A model generated the notes under the pieces. The model saw only the letters and a program-made list of their open reading frames with translations, was not told where the DNA came from and did no database searches. A stretch of DNA of 64,000 nucleotides from Candidatus Liberimonas magnetica (lineage in GTDB: Bacteria > Elusimicrobiota > Endomicrobiia > Endomicrobiales > JAFGIL01). Positions 1-7,562 of this stretch are shown in pieces. Made by a program: the position numbers and the translations under genes. The stretch lies in NCBI GenBank assembly GCA_020523885.1, contig JAJAPY010000007.1:1-64000 (forward strand), in the 5' to 3' direction. How positions within the stretch are numbered: position 1 is the stretch's first letter; each line of letters opens with the position of its first letter.

Positions 1-2
1 CG

Positions 3-84
3 CCAACATCCATTGCGGGAGTGGATGTTGGTGGCAGGACATAGCCGGTAACATTCCCGCATTGTCTTATCCAATGCAGGAATG
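3..84. repeat. Two hairpins in the leader of the first gene
   Basis: A perfect 10-bp inverted repeat, CCAACATCCA at 3-12 with TGGATGTTGG at 22-31, is followed by a second stem at 52-84. The second has two 6-bp blocks, CATTCC/GGAATG and GCATTG/CAATGC, separated by one mismatch, with a 7-base loop. The CATTCC...GGAATG outline resembles the family D elements at 23.9 and 56.2 kb, so this may be a decayed copy. It could equally be the terminator of a gene to the left of the window or a structured leader of the barrel gene. Confidence 0.5.
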
Positions 85-134
85 CTGCTGCACAGAACTG
101 GAGATAGCGGATAAATAATCGGAGGATTTTAAGC

Positions 135-1046
135 ATGTTTAAAAAATTATGTTTATCAATAATGGTTTTAAGTATTTCAGCGGTTTTTAGCTTTTCAGCA
201 AGCAAAGGGACATCCGGAGCACAGTTTTTGAAGATAGTTACGGCGCCGAGGCCGGCGGCGTTGGGTGGGACGTTCGCTGGATTTAGCGGTGATGTAAATT
301 GTATGGCAGTAAACCCTGCGGGATTGAGTACGCTTGATATGAAAGAAGCTTCGTTAAACCAGAATAACTGGATGGAAGGTATAAGCAATCAATATATAGC
401 TTTCGGGATGCCGGTGAACAACGACAGCGCATTAGGTGTAAATGTTACGATGTTAAGCGTTAAAGACATAACAAGAACCGATACAAGCGGCAATACAAAC
501 GGCACGTATGATGCGTCGGATTTAGCGGTAGGGATTGCCTATGCAAGGAAAGTGGCTGAGAGCTTGAGTTTAGGACTAAATGCCAAGATGATAAACTCAA
601 AGATAGAAAATGAGAATGCATCAGCGTACGGGGTAGATATTGGCGGGTTATATAAGGCAAATGAGAAAGTAGATATTGGCCTATGTGTACAGAACCTGGG
701 AACAAAAATGAAGTTCATTGATGAAGCAGATTCCCTGCCGATGATAGTTAAAGCAGGCGGAGCATATAAGATGAATAGTGAGTTAACTTTAGGAGCAGAT
801 ATTAATTATCCAAATGACAGCGATATATATTTGAGCGCCGGTGCAGAGTATTACATAAAAAGCGGAGATAAGCTTGAATTCCCAATACGTGCCGGATACC
901 GCACAGGTATGCAGACAGGCGGATTATCCGGTTTAGGTACGGGGCTTGGAGTGCTGTATAACAAAACCTTAGGTATAAACCTTGCCTGGACCCCGGAAGG
1001 CGACCTCGGCGATTCGGTCAAGTTCGGCTTAGATATAAAGTTTTAG
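135..1046 (+). CDS. PorV/PorQ-like (UPF0164) outer-membrane barrel
   Basis: A 303-residue protein with an N-terminal signal peptide (about residues 1-22, ending near SFSAS). The body is rich in alternating short beta strands with Gly and aromatic residues, as in the UPF0164/PorV family. The family hallmark is near the start: LKIVTAPRPAALGGTFAG, then an AVNPAGL motif around residue 60. In type IX systems PorV shuttles secreted proteins at the outer membrane; many candidate phyla carry these barrels with unknown cargo. A ribosome site GGAGG lies 10 bases before the ATG. No secretion gene is adjacent; a second family member lies at 48.7 kb. Family assignment is good, exact role unknown. Confidence 0.8.
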   Translation: MFKKLCLSIMVLSISAVFSFSASKGTSGAQFLKIVTAPRPAALGGTFAGFSGDVNCMAVNPAGLSTLDMKEASLNQNNWMEGISNQYIAFGMPVNNDSALGVNVTMLSVKDITRTDTSGNTNGTYDASDLAVGIAYARKVAESLSLGLNAKMINSKIENENASAYGVDIGGLYKANEKVDIGLCVQNLGTKMKFIDEADSLPMIVKAGGAYKMNSELTLGADINYPNDSDIYLSAGAEYYIKSGDKLEFPIRAGYRTGMQTGGLSGLGTGLGVLYNKTLGINLAWTPEGDLGDSVKFGLDIKF

Positions 1047-1129
1047 AAGAGATAACTAAATACGATTATGTTCCGCTTCTATATAAAATTTATTCCATGC
1101 ATTTTAAGTTATGAAAAAATATAATATTT

Positions 1130-1138
1130 TGCTATAAT
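1130..1138 (+). promoter_or_regulatory. Extended -10 promoter of the HEPN/MNT pair
   Basis: TGC-TATAAT (1130-1138) matches the extended -10 consensus TGnTATAAT perfectly. Transcription would start about 7 bases later, at or next to the GTG start codon at 1145. No Shine-Dalgarno sequence precedes that codon, so the mRNA is probably leaderless. No good -35 box is seen, as expected for an extended -10 promoter. Confidence 0.6.
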
Positions 1139-1144
1139 TGTTGC

Positions 1145-1534
1145 GTGAATAAAAAAGAACACATCAAATATTGGTTAGAATCAGCAAAGCATGATTTAGC
1201 GGCAGCAAACAGCCTATTTAAAAGCAAACGGTATGATTGGTGCTTGTTTTTATGTCATTTAGTTATAGAGAAAACTTTAAAAGCAATCTGGGTAGAGGAT
1301 AATAAAAATAGTACTCCTCCAAAGGTGCATAATCTATTAAAACTTGCTGAACAGACAAAATTAAATTTAAATAGTGGTCAGAAGTTGTTTTTATTAGACA
1401 TAAATGATTTTAACATAGAAGTGAGGTATCCGGATTATAAATTGAGCTTTTATAAAAAATGCAATAAGGACTTCACTGAAAATAATTATAAGAAAATAAG
1501 GAGTTTTTATTTATGGCTGCTAAGAAGAATGTGA
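1145..1534 (+). CDS. HEPN-domain protein, probable toxin
   Basis: A 129-residue all-helical protein of the HEPN family, the usual partner of a minimal nucleotidyltransferase (MNT). The N-terminus (YWLESAKHDLAAANSLFKSK) is typical of these proteins, and the central helix carries CHLVIEKTLKA, a common HEPN core. The family's catalytic motif is R followed 4-6 residues later by H or Y; here it is RYPDY near residue 94. HEPN toxins of this type act as RNases. The start is GTG without a ribosome site, consistent with a leaderless message. The 3' end overlaps the MNT gene by 22 bases, indicating translational coupling. The gene order is HEPN then MNT, the reverse of the second pair at 50.9 kb. Confidence 0.78.
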   Translation: MNKKEHIKYWLESAKHDLAAANSLFKSKRYDWCLFLCHLVIEKTLKAIWVEDNKNSTPPKVHNLLKLAEQTKLNLNSGQKLFLLDINDFNIEVRYPDYKLSFYKKCNKDFTENNYKKIRSFYLWLLRRM

Positions 1535-1830
1535 TAAAATCTGTAGTGGATTTGTGCAAAGAACTAGAAGAGAACAGAGTTATAGAAATAAAATCGGCAT
1601 ATTTGTTTGGTTCAACACTAATAAGCAAGGCCAATTCATCCAGCGATATAGATTTAGCTATAGTTTCCCAATCATTTTCCGGGTTTAAATTTAACGATAG
1701 AGCTAAAATAAATCCCTATATCTTAAAGATAAATCCTAATATTGAAATTCATCCATTCAAAATAGATGAATTCAACCCCAGCAACCCATTTGCAAAAGAA
1801 ATAATAAAAACGGGTTTAAGAGTATATTAA
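1513..1830 (+). CDS. Minimal nucleotidyltransferase (MNT) antitoxin
   Basis: A 105-residue protein of the DNA polymerase beta-like minimal nucleotidyltransferase family. The signature GS-x10-DxD is present as GSTLISKANSSSDIDLAIV at about residues 33-51. In characterised MNT/HEPN pairs the MNT protein neutralises the HEPN RNase, in some cases by AMPylating it. The ATG lies inside the upstream HEPN frame. Both proteins are about the usual length, so the module looks intact. No operator-like repeat is obvious before this pair, unlike the second copy. Confidence 0.78.
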   Translation: MAAKKNVIKSVVDLCKELEENRVIEIKSAYLFGSTLISKANSSSDIDLAIVSQSFSGFKFNDRAKINPYILKINPNIEIHPFKIDEFNPSNPFAKEIIKTGLRVY

Positions 1831-1949
1831 CCACAATATACTATTCCTACTTCTTTTCTTGAGAAAAACCATAAGAAACAATAGTGTTAAGCTGTAAATT
1901 TGGTTTGGAGAATATTCCTTGCTAACTATGCCACAGGAGGTGGACTGAT

Positions 1950-2123
1950 ATGATCAGAGAACCAGAGCCAATGAGGCAAATACACGAAATAAGGTTAAAA
2001 ATATACAAAGAAGAGAAAAACTTATCTATGTAAGAAAGAATTGCCAAACGTCACAGAAAAGATGAAGAGTTAATAAAAAAGTACGGTTTAAAATTTATTA
2101 CTAAAAAAACTAAAGCTGCCTAA
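1950..2123 (+). pseudogene. Small basic protein split by an in-frame stop
   Basis: A strong ribosome site (AGGAGG) precedes an ATG at 1950. The frame reads MIREPEPMRQIHEIRLKIYK and onward for 27 codons, then hits TAA at 2031-2033. It continues in the same frame for 29 more sense codons (ERIAKRHRKDEELIKKYGLK and so on) to TAA at 2121-2123. The two halves together look like a known type of short protein beginning PEPMREIHxIRxxIYEE and ending HRKAEExxKKYGLK, often found near toxin-antitoxin genes. The simplest reading is one nonsense mutation. A split gene, a readthrough product or a sequencing error remain possible. Confidence 0.6.
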
Positions 2124-2133
2124 ATTTATAAAC

Positions 2134-2167
2134 AAAAAAAGAGCTAAGTAAAACAAGCTCTTTTTTT
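2134..2167. terminator. Bidirectional Rho-independent terminator
   Basis: GAGCT and AGCTC arms at 2141-2145 and 2156-2160 form a stem flanked by an A-tract (2134-2140) and a T-tract (2161-2167). It can therefore terminate in both directions. It serves the small broken gene on the plus strand and the metallo-hydrolase gene on the minus strand, whose stop codon overlaps the T-tract. Confidence 0.75.
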
Positions 2168-2909
2168 ATTTATAGAATCCGATGAATTTTATTTTTATGG
2201 ATTTATTTCCCTTCAAGACTTTCTCATAAAACCTGTTTATATTTCCGGCGCCTTCTTTTTCCCTGAAGTGGTACGGATAAACTACCTTCGGCATGAATTC
2301 AAGGACCGCTGAAGATGCCTGGTCATCGGACATCGTATAAGGAAGGTTCAGGCAAATAAAGGCATAATCAATGTTTTTAAGGGCTCTCATTTCAGGGATA
2401 TCTTCTGTATCTCCTGAAATGTAAACCCTTATACCCGGCCCTGTTTGTCCGGTACTTAGGGTAAGAACATATCCGTTGCCTTCTCCTTTCGGATGGTATT
2501 GGAGACTTTCAGGAGTTGTATTATACGCAGGTATGGCTTCGATACCTATCTTTCCGTAATTCATGGTTTCGCCGTTGTTAAGTAACTGCCCGGAAGCCAG
2601 GCCGTCGATAACGGTTTTTGGCCCGACAATAGCTGTATTCTTATTCTTTAGGGCTGTGACCAGTTTTTTATCAAAATGGTCTTTATGGGTATGAGTTACA
2701 AGGATAATATCCGGTGCCTTAAATTTTGAATACCGCATTTTCTCGCCGACCGGGTCTACGAAAATAGTTGTAGTATCTGCAAGGATAACAAAACTTGCGT
2801 GTTCTATCGCTATAAAGCTGATATTATTTCCTACTTCAACACTAAAGGCTTTTGTGAACGGCATAAGAGCCGCTCCCAGGAAAAAAACTGGCAAAATTAT
2901 ATTTTTCAT
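2166..2909 (-). CDS. Exported metallo-beta-lactamase-fold hydrolase
   Basis: A 247-residue protein with an N-terminal signal peptide (about residues 1-22, ending near TKAFS), so it acts outside the cytoplasm. The metal-binding motif HTHKDHFD is at about residues 91-98. Further family features are ISGDTEDIPEM around residue 163 and YPYHFREK near residue 211. The pattern is that of the UlaG-like/YtnP-like metal-dependent hydrolase branch, not that of antibiotic-hydrolysing beta-lactamases. It is followed (in transcription order it is preceded) by a flavoprotein gene 13 bases away, so the two are probably co-transcribed. The substrate cannot be told from sequence. Confidence 0.75.
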   Translation of the reverse strand: MKNIILPVFFLGAALMPFTKAFSVEVGNNISFIAIEHASFVILADTTTIFVDPVGEKMRYSKFKAPDIILVTHTHKDHFDKKLVTALKNKNTAIVGPKTVIDGLASGQLLNNGETMNYGKIGIEAIPAYNTTPESLQYHPKGEGNGYVLTLSTGQTGPGIRVYISGDTEDIPEMRALKNIDYAFICLNLPYTMSDDQASSAVLEFMPKVVYPYHFREKEGAGNINRFYEKVLKGNKSIKIKFIGFYK

Positions 2910-2922
2910 AAATTCTCCGTAC

Positions 2923-3495
2923 TCAAGATACTTTTTTGCCCAGAGCCACGGCTTTTTTGCGGATCCTTAAGTTTTTTTTAAGCTGGCCTGAAACTCCGGC
3001 ATTCGGAACAAGAAGGGACTCAAAAGGCATGCTTGTATAATCTGCAGTAAGTTTAAAAGGTTTCTCAAGGGAGCCTAAACCGGCATCCTCATAGGCGCTG
3101 GCTATTACAACAAGGGTCTTTCCTTTTAACGGGGTTTTCATGGTGCCTGCGTCGTTGTCCCATTTATAAAGGCAAAACATCCTGTCAAAAACCATTTTTA
3201 TCTGCGCGCTTGCGCCGAAGAAATAAAGCGGTGTTGCCATCACTATTACGTCCGCTTCAAGCATTTTAGCAAGGACCGGTTTTATATCGTCATTGACAGC
3301 GCATTCGTATTTGTCCAGCTTCTGGCATTTTCTGCAGGACAAACACCCGTTCGCTCTGGTTTTAAGGAAAGCGGTTTGTATAACCTCTAATTTGGAACCT
3401 TTTGACCTGGCTCCTTCGCTGAACCATTCTATCAGCGATGCAGTATTGCCGTTTTTCTTTGGGCTGCCTGAAAGTATTAATATCTTTTTTGCCAT
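2923..3495 (-). CDS. NADPH-dependent FMN reductase/iron-sulfur flavoprotein-like
   Basis: A 190-residue flavodoxin-fold protein. The N-terminal FMN-phosphate loop is KKILILSGSPKKNGNTASL. A Cys cluster, GCLSCRKCQKLDKYEC (about residues 48-63), resembles the compact cluster motif of iron-sulfur flavoproteins. A second flavin loop reads ATPLYFFGASAQIK. The frame is open for 77 codons upstream, but the flavodoxin fold begins exactly at this ATG and GGAGG precedes it, so 3495 is chosen. Likely role: electron transfer or quinone/disulfide reduction with FMN. Probably co-transcribed with the downstream metallo-hydrolase. Confidence 0.75.
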   Translation of the reverse strand: MAKKILILSGSPKKNGNTASLIEWFSEGARSKGSKLEVIQTAFLKTRANGCLSCRKCQKLDKYECAVNDDIKPVLAKMLEADVIVMATPLYFFGASAQIKMVFDRMFCLYKWDNDAGTMKTPLKGKTLVVIASAYEDAGLGSLEKPFKLTADYTSMPFESLLVPNAGVSGQLKKNLRIRKKAVALGKKVS

Positions 3496-3581
3496 GTTTT
3501 GGAATTCCTCCAGCAAAGAACGTCCTTTTTGTGTTTCTGTGTAATCAGGGCCGTTGAGGATTTTTTCAACAGGCTCAATGT

Positions 3582-4370
3582 TTACAGGAGGTCGGTTGAT
3601 GTTCTTCCCGGGGGTATTTTGACGCCTTTGACCTCTATGATGCCGGCCACTATAGCTGCTGTAAAATATATTACCCAGAGGTAAGTATAGTATTTGCCGA
3701 AAAAAGCTGCCAGGCCTGAAAAACACAGGGATACTACGAAGATCAATAACCCTACCTCAAGGTATTTCCATTTCAGCGGGAGGTTTACATAAACTTCGCT
3801 GTATTTTGAATTATACCTGCGGTGGCGGACATAGGCTGCCGCGAGCATAAAAAAACCTACAGGCGAGATAAGTTGGGAGATAAGATGTATCAGGACTATC
3901 TCTATATATTTATGGCCTTCGGGAAACCAGACCGCATCATAAATATGATAATTCCCCAGTGTTACGATTATTTTAGAATCTGTAATTGCAAGTTTGTTTG
4001 CAAGAACAAATATTATAGCCGCACAAAGACCCGTGCCGTAGGAGGCAAAATCAGCCGACGCAGGTGGGCCTTTTTCATCAGGCACCCAGTGGAATATACC
4101 TACGAGAATGGAAGGTGCGATTATAGCCATTAAAAAAGACTGCCGTACAGAATTGATGATCATCGGCCACGGGTGAGGCCAAAGCATCTGGAACGGCCTG
4201 CTGAGGAAATAAATGCCGAACATGATAAAAGCCAGGAAGACTTTCTTATAAGCCATTTCACCTACTATCAACATCCTGACTTTGCTGTATTGGTATATTT
4301 GAAAGGCCATAAAAAAATATACACACGCCGTAATTATCGGTAAAACCATATTAAGTATTGCTTCAAACAT
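3582..4370 (-). CDS. Unknown integral membrane protein, about 7 helices
   Basis: I do not recognise this 262-residue protein. It has about seven hydrophobic segments (near residues 8-28, 43-60, 76-95, 110-128, 157-180, 201-222 and 226-246) joined by short loops. A conserved-looking stretch is RPFQMLWPHPWP after helix 2. There is no soluble catalytic domain and no cleavable signal. The topology is reminiscent of seven-helix sensor modules or small transporters, but nothing decides between them. It reads toward the flavoprotein gene, with an 86-base gap. It could be the membrane partner of that flavoprotein; this is inference. Confidence 0.55.
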   Translation of the reverse strand: MFEAILNMVLPIITACVYFFMAFQIYQYSKVRMLIVGEMAYKKVFLAFIMFGIYFLSRPFQMLWPHPWPMIINSVRQSFLMAIIAPSILVGIFHWVPDEKGPPASADFASYGTGLCAAIIFVLANKLAITDSKIIVTLGNYHIYDAVWFPEGHKYIEIVLIHLISQLISPVGFFMLAAAYVRHRRYNSKYSEVYVNLPLKWKYLEVGLLIFVVSLCFSGLAAFFGKYYTYLWVIYFTAAIVAGIIEVKGVKIPPGRTSTDLL

Positions 4371-4474
4371 AAAGGCCCCGTTATCGTTTACTTAAATAAG
4401 CTGTATTTATAAGAATTTTAACATTATTAAAGTCTCAGGTCAAGAATCAGTGAGATAATAAGAGGTTCAGTTTT

Positions 4475-4503
4475 TTGACTAATAAGGCAGAATTATATAA
4501 AAT
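4475..4503 (+). promoter_or_regulatory. Sigma70-type promoter for uppP
   Basis: TTGACT at 4475-4480 and TAAAAT at 4498-4503 are separated by exactly 17 bases, each matching five of six consensus positions. The start codon of uppP is 81 bases downstream. The intervening AT-rich leader shows no clear structure. Confidence 0.6.
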
Positions 4504-4583
4504 AGCTTACTATTTAGAGATAAAAAAACAAACATCCTCTTCTCTAAAAATTATCTTAGCTGTTGGATAAAAGGAATAATATC

Positions 4584-5357
4584 ATGGAAGTAATTCAAGC
4601 AGTAGTGCTCGGCCTTGTGCAGGGGTTTACAGAATTTTTACCTGTGAGCAGTTCCGGGCATTTGATAGTGATACCGTGGATTTTTAAGTGGAACGATCTG
4701 GGAGCGACTTTTGACGTGGCGCTTCATTTGGGGACCCTTATTTCTCTGGTTTTCTATTTCTGGAGAGATTGGATTGAGATAATAAGAAGGTGGAAAGAAC
4801 CTTTTCTTTGGCTCATAGCCGTAGGGTGTGTGCCTGCAGCTGTCTTCGGCTATAAATTCGAAAAAACTTTTGAGACAGTATTCCGTTCTCCTCTTCTTGT
4901 AGCCGTATTTATGATAAGCATGGGCCTTTTGATGTGGCTGGCAGAGCTAAGAGGTAAAAAGAACAAGGATATGGAATCCCTTAACCTCGGGGATACGTTA
5001 TTTATCGGGTTTGCTCAGGTCCTGGCGCTTATGCCGGGCGTATCCCGCTCCGGGATAACGATAACTGCTGGCATTTTCAGCGGGTTTAAGAGAGAAAGCG
5101 CCGCCAGGTTTTCTTTCCTTTTGGCAATGCCGATAACCTTCGGAGCGGGGTTACTCAAATTAAAACATGTGATGGAATTTGGGATACCTAAGGATGAATA
5201 TAGAGTATTTCTAAGCGGGATATTGTTTGCAACGATCTCAGGATTTTTGGCTATCAAATATTTATTGAAGTTCTTGCAGAAACACAGCCTTTACGTCTTT
5301 ATATGGTACAGGATGATAGTTGGTTTAGCGGTACTTTTAATTTATTTCCTGTCTTAA
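4584..5357 (+). CDS. uppP: Undecaprenyl-diphosphatase (BacA/UppP)
   Basis: A 257-residue polytopic inner-membrane enzyme that removes a phosphate from undecaprenyl diphosphate to recycle the lipid carrier for peptidoglycan and O-antigen synthesis. Both family signatures are present: GLVQGFTEFLPVSSSGHL near the N-terminus, with the catalytic Glu and Ser-rich loop, and PGVSRSGITI near residue 157, containing the essential Arg. I chose the ATG at 4584, preceded by AAAAGGAA, over a TTG seven codons upstream because the family begins at MEVIQAVVLG. The length is normal for the family. Its own promoter lies upstream. Confidence 0.95.
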   Translation: MEVIQAVVLGLVQGFTEFLPVSSSGHLIVIPWIFKWNDLGATFDVALHLGTLISLVFYFWRDWIEIIRRWKEPFLWLIAVGCVPAAVFGYKFEKTFETVFRSPLLVAVFMISMGLLMWLAELRGKKNKDMESLNLGDTLFIGFAQVLALMPGVSRSGITITAGIFSGFKRESAARFSFLLAMPITFGAGLLKLKHVMEFGIPKDEYRVFLSGILFATISGFLAIKYLLKFLQKHSLYVFIWYRMIVGLAVLLIYFLS

Positions 5358-5494
5358 GAATTTCCTGCACGTGAAATAGACAGGTTCCCGCTTAATCTAT
5401 GCCTAGGCACTTGACTGGCGTAACCTAAATTTATAGGATATTCCCCTATGGATCAACAGCATAGGATTCAATCACATAAGGAGAAAACAGACTC

Positions 5495-7216
5495 TTGAAA
5501 ACTTTAAAAGGCATATCAGCGGCTCCAGGCATAATCCAGGGCACTGTATGTGTATATGATACCGAGATAGAGGGCGTTGTACCTCATTATAATATTGATG
5601 CTAATCAGGTGAAAAATGAAGTCAAGCGTTTGACGGAAGCATTTGACCAGGCCAAGAAAGAAATGTCGGGTATGATAGAGGATGCCAGGTCTGTGTTTGA
5701 CGAAAAAGCAGCTGAGGTTTTTAACAGCCACCTTGTTATTTTAAAGGACCAGGGGCTTTTCGACAAAATGGCGGACCTTATAAAAGAAAGGATGATAAAT
5801 GCCGAGCATGCTGTAAGCGATATATTTGATTATTATATAAAGAAATATGAAAAGCAAGAAGGCCATTTTAAAGAACTGACCCATGACCTTCTAGATACAA
5901 GGACAAGGATTTTGTCTGCTTTTAACCTCGGTAGCGGGCATTTTATGTGCCCTATAGGCGAGCAAAAAGCCGTAGTCGTAGCCGCAAAGCAGCTTACCCC
6001 TTCAATGATTTTAAATATCCCTAAAGAACACGCTCTTGCCTTCGTCGCAAAAGAAGGAGGGTTTACAAGCCATGCTACCATCCTTGCCCGTTCTTACGGG
6101 GTGCCGATAATCTTTGGCTTAGATATAGAAAAAGAGCTTGAATGCGGAACAGAGGTTATCGTTGACGGTTCTTTAGGTAAGGTTATAATCTGTCCCGACG
6201 ATAATACAAGGCAGTACTACCGGGCAAAGATAGATAAAATTAATCAAAAAAAATTAGTGTGCGATGCTACAAGCACTATCAGCAAAACAAATGCAAGAAA
6301 ACTAAAAGATGTAAAGCTGAAGCTGAATATAAGCGTCCCGGAAGAGATCGATATGGTATCGGAGTTTACGCATGACGGGATAGGTCTTTTAAGGACCGAG
6401 TTTCTTTTTGCAAAGGATGAAAAACCGCCGAGCGAAGAAGAACAATACAGGGAATACAGGCATATTTTAACCGCAGTTAAAGAACCTGTGACTGTAAGGA
6501 TCCTTGACTTGAGCAACGACAAACTGCCGCCGTTTTTGGAGTTCCCGAAAGGCATCTCTCCGGATATGGAAGTAAGAGGGGCTATGGCTGTAGAGCTTTT
6601 CAGAGAGCTTTTTATCACGCAGTTTAAAGCGTTGTTAAGGGCTAACGTAAATAATAACCTGAGGCTGTTATACCCGATGGTGGCCGATCTAAATGACCTG
6701 AACGTATATAAGAGTACGTTGGAAGAAGCAAAAACTATCCTGAAAAAAGAAAAGGCAGGGTTTAATGACAAGAATATAAAAACAGGGGTTATGATAGAAA
6801 CCCCGTCTGCAGCGATGATGATCAGTGAACTGATAAGAGAGGTCGATTTCGTAAACATAGGCTCCAATGACCTTTTTCAGTACACGCTTGCAACTACAAG
6901 AAAAAATTATCTTACGGAAAAAAGATACCACATACTGCACCCTGCTCTTGTAAAATTGATGAGTATTATAGCGAACGAAGGTAAAAAGGCAAAAAAAGAA
7001 GTCTGCCTGTGCGGTGAGATAGCTTCTTTTGAGGAGTTTTATCCTTTATTTCTGGAACTCGGCATAAGGAGCTTTAGCGTGGCTGTGTCAAAATTTATGG
7101 ATTTACAATGCGAATTTCTGCATATTAAAGATATAAAAAACAAGAATATCGCAAAGTCCTATTATAAGACCAGATCTAAAGAGGAAGCAGACAGCTATTT
7201 CGCAAAATTCATTTAA
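5495..7216 (+). CDS. ptsI: PTS enzyme I, phosphoenolpyruvate-protein phosphotransferase
   Basis: A 573-residue cytoplasmic enzyme that transfers phosphate from PEP to HPr. Domains in order: HPr-binding helical region (about 30-140); swivelling phospho-His domain with GGFTSHATILARS (His near residue 195); PEP-binding TIM barrel with GIGLLRTEFLF near 294 and the active-site Cys in VCLCGEIAS near 502. The length is that of a full EI. Translation starts at TTG with AAGGAG 11 bases before it. No ptsH or EII gene is in the window, so this EI may serve a distant or a regulatory PTS. A glutaredoxin gene follows 17 bases later. Confidence 0.95.
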   Translation: MKTLKGISAAPGIIQGTVCVYDTEIEGVVPHYNIDANQVKNEVKRLTEAFDQAKKEMSGMIEDARSVFDEKAAEVFNSHLVILKDQGLFDKMADLIKERMINAEHAVSDIFDYYIKKYEKQEGHFKELTHDLLDTRTRILSAFNLGSGHFMCPIGEQKAVVVAAKQLTPSMILNIPKEHALAFVAKEGGFTSHATILARSYGVPIIFGLDIEKELECGTEVIVDGSLGKVIICPDDNTRQYYRAKIDKINQKKLVCDATSTISKTNARKLKDVKLKLNISVPEEIDMVSEFTHDGIGLLRTEFLFAKDEKPPSEEEQYREYRHILTAVKEPVTVRILDLSNDKLPPFLEFPKGISPDMEVRGAMAVELFRELFITQFKALLRANVNNNLRLLYPMVADLNDLNVYKSTLEEAKTILKKEKAGFNDKNIKTGVMIETPSAAMMISELIREVDFVNIGSNDLFQYTLATTRKNYLTEKRYHILHPALVKLMSIIANEGKKAKKEVCLCGEIASFEEFYPLFLELGIRSFSVAVSKFMDLQCEFLHIKDIKNKNIAKSYYKTRSKEEADSYFAKFI

Positions 7217-7233
7217 GTTGTTAAGAGGCATAC

Positions 7234-7473
7234 ATGAGCAGGGTTATAAAGGTTTATTCAACAAGCACATGCCCGTATTGTGCAACGGTAAAAGAGTTTT
7301 TAAAAAAGAACAACGTACTATTTGAAGATATTAACATAGGCAATGACGCACAAAAAGCGCGGGAAATGATGGATAAGTCAGGACAGCTGGGTGTTCCTGT
7401 GATAGATATTGATGGTAAAATAATAATAGGTTTTGACAAAGAAGAGATCAAAAAGGAACTAAATATAAAATAA
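7234..7473 (+). CDS. Glutaredoxin-like protein, NrdH type
   Basis: A 79-residue thioredoxin-fold protein with the redox-active CPYC motif at about residues 13-16 and the cis-Pro loop GVPVIDI near residue 53. The end of the fold reads IIIGFDKEEI. The length is that of short glutaredoxin/NrdH proteins, which reduce ribonucleotide reductase or other disulfides using thioredoxin reductase or glutathione. No reductase partner is adjacent. It lies 17 bases after ptsI, so it is probably co-transcribed. A family A repeat element begins 5 bases after its stop. Confidence 0.85.
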   Translation: MSRVIKVYSTSTCPYCATVKEFLKKNNVLFEDINIGNDAQKAREMMDKSGQLGVPVIDIDGKIIIGFDKEEIKKELNIK

Positions 7474-7477
7474 AGCC

Positions 7478-7547
7478 TAGAGCGTGTAGTCAAGTCAAAA
7501 TGAGTTGTGATTTTGGTTTTTCCTATACGCTCTACGCTAAACGCTAA
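7478..7547. repeat. Family A heptamer inverted-repeat element, copy 1
   Basis: The left arm TAGAGCGTGTAG (7478-7489) is short. The right arm (7523-7547) is made of degenerate ACGCTNN heptamers (CTATACGCTCTACGCTAAAC, then GCTAA). The inner core, from AAGTCAAAATGAGTTGTGAT to GTTTTTCC, is nearly identical to the core of copy 2 at 8.8 kb. It fills the gap between the glutaredoxin and rubrerythrin genes. Confidence 0.75.
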
Positions 7548-7562
7548 TTGTCGGAGGGAGAA

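Noticed and set aside
2166-2909. Antibiotic-hydrolysing metallo-beta-lactamase
   Set aside because: The HTHKDHFD motif and length fit the UlaG-like hydrolase branch, and the zinc-ligand pattern of true lactamases is not seen.
2923-3726. A 267-residue version of the flavoprotein
   Set aside because: The first 77 codons overlap the upstream membrane protein gene, and the flavodoxin fold begins exactly at the ATG at 3495, which has a ribosome site.
6244-6867. 207-codon open frame antisense to ptsI
   Set aside because: It lies wholly inside the conserved coding sequence of ptsI and its translation is a low-complexity Ser/Leu/Ile shadow.
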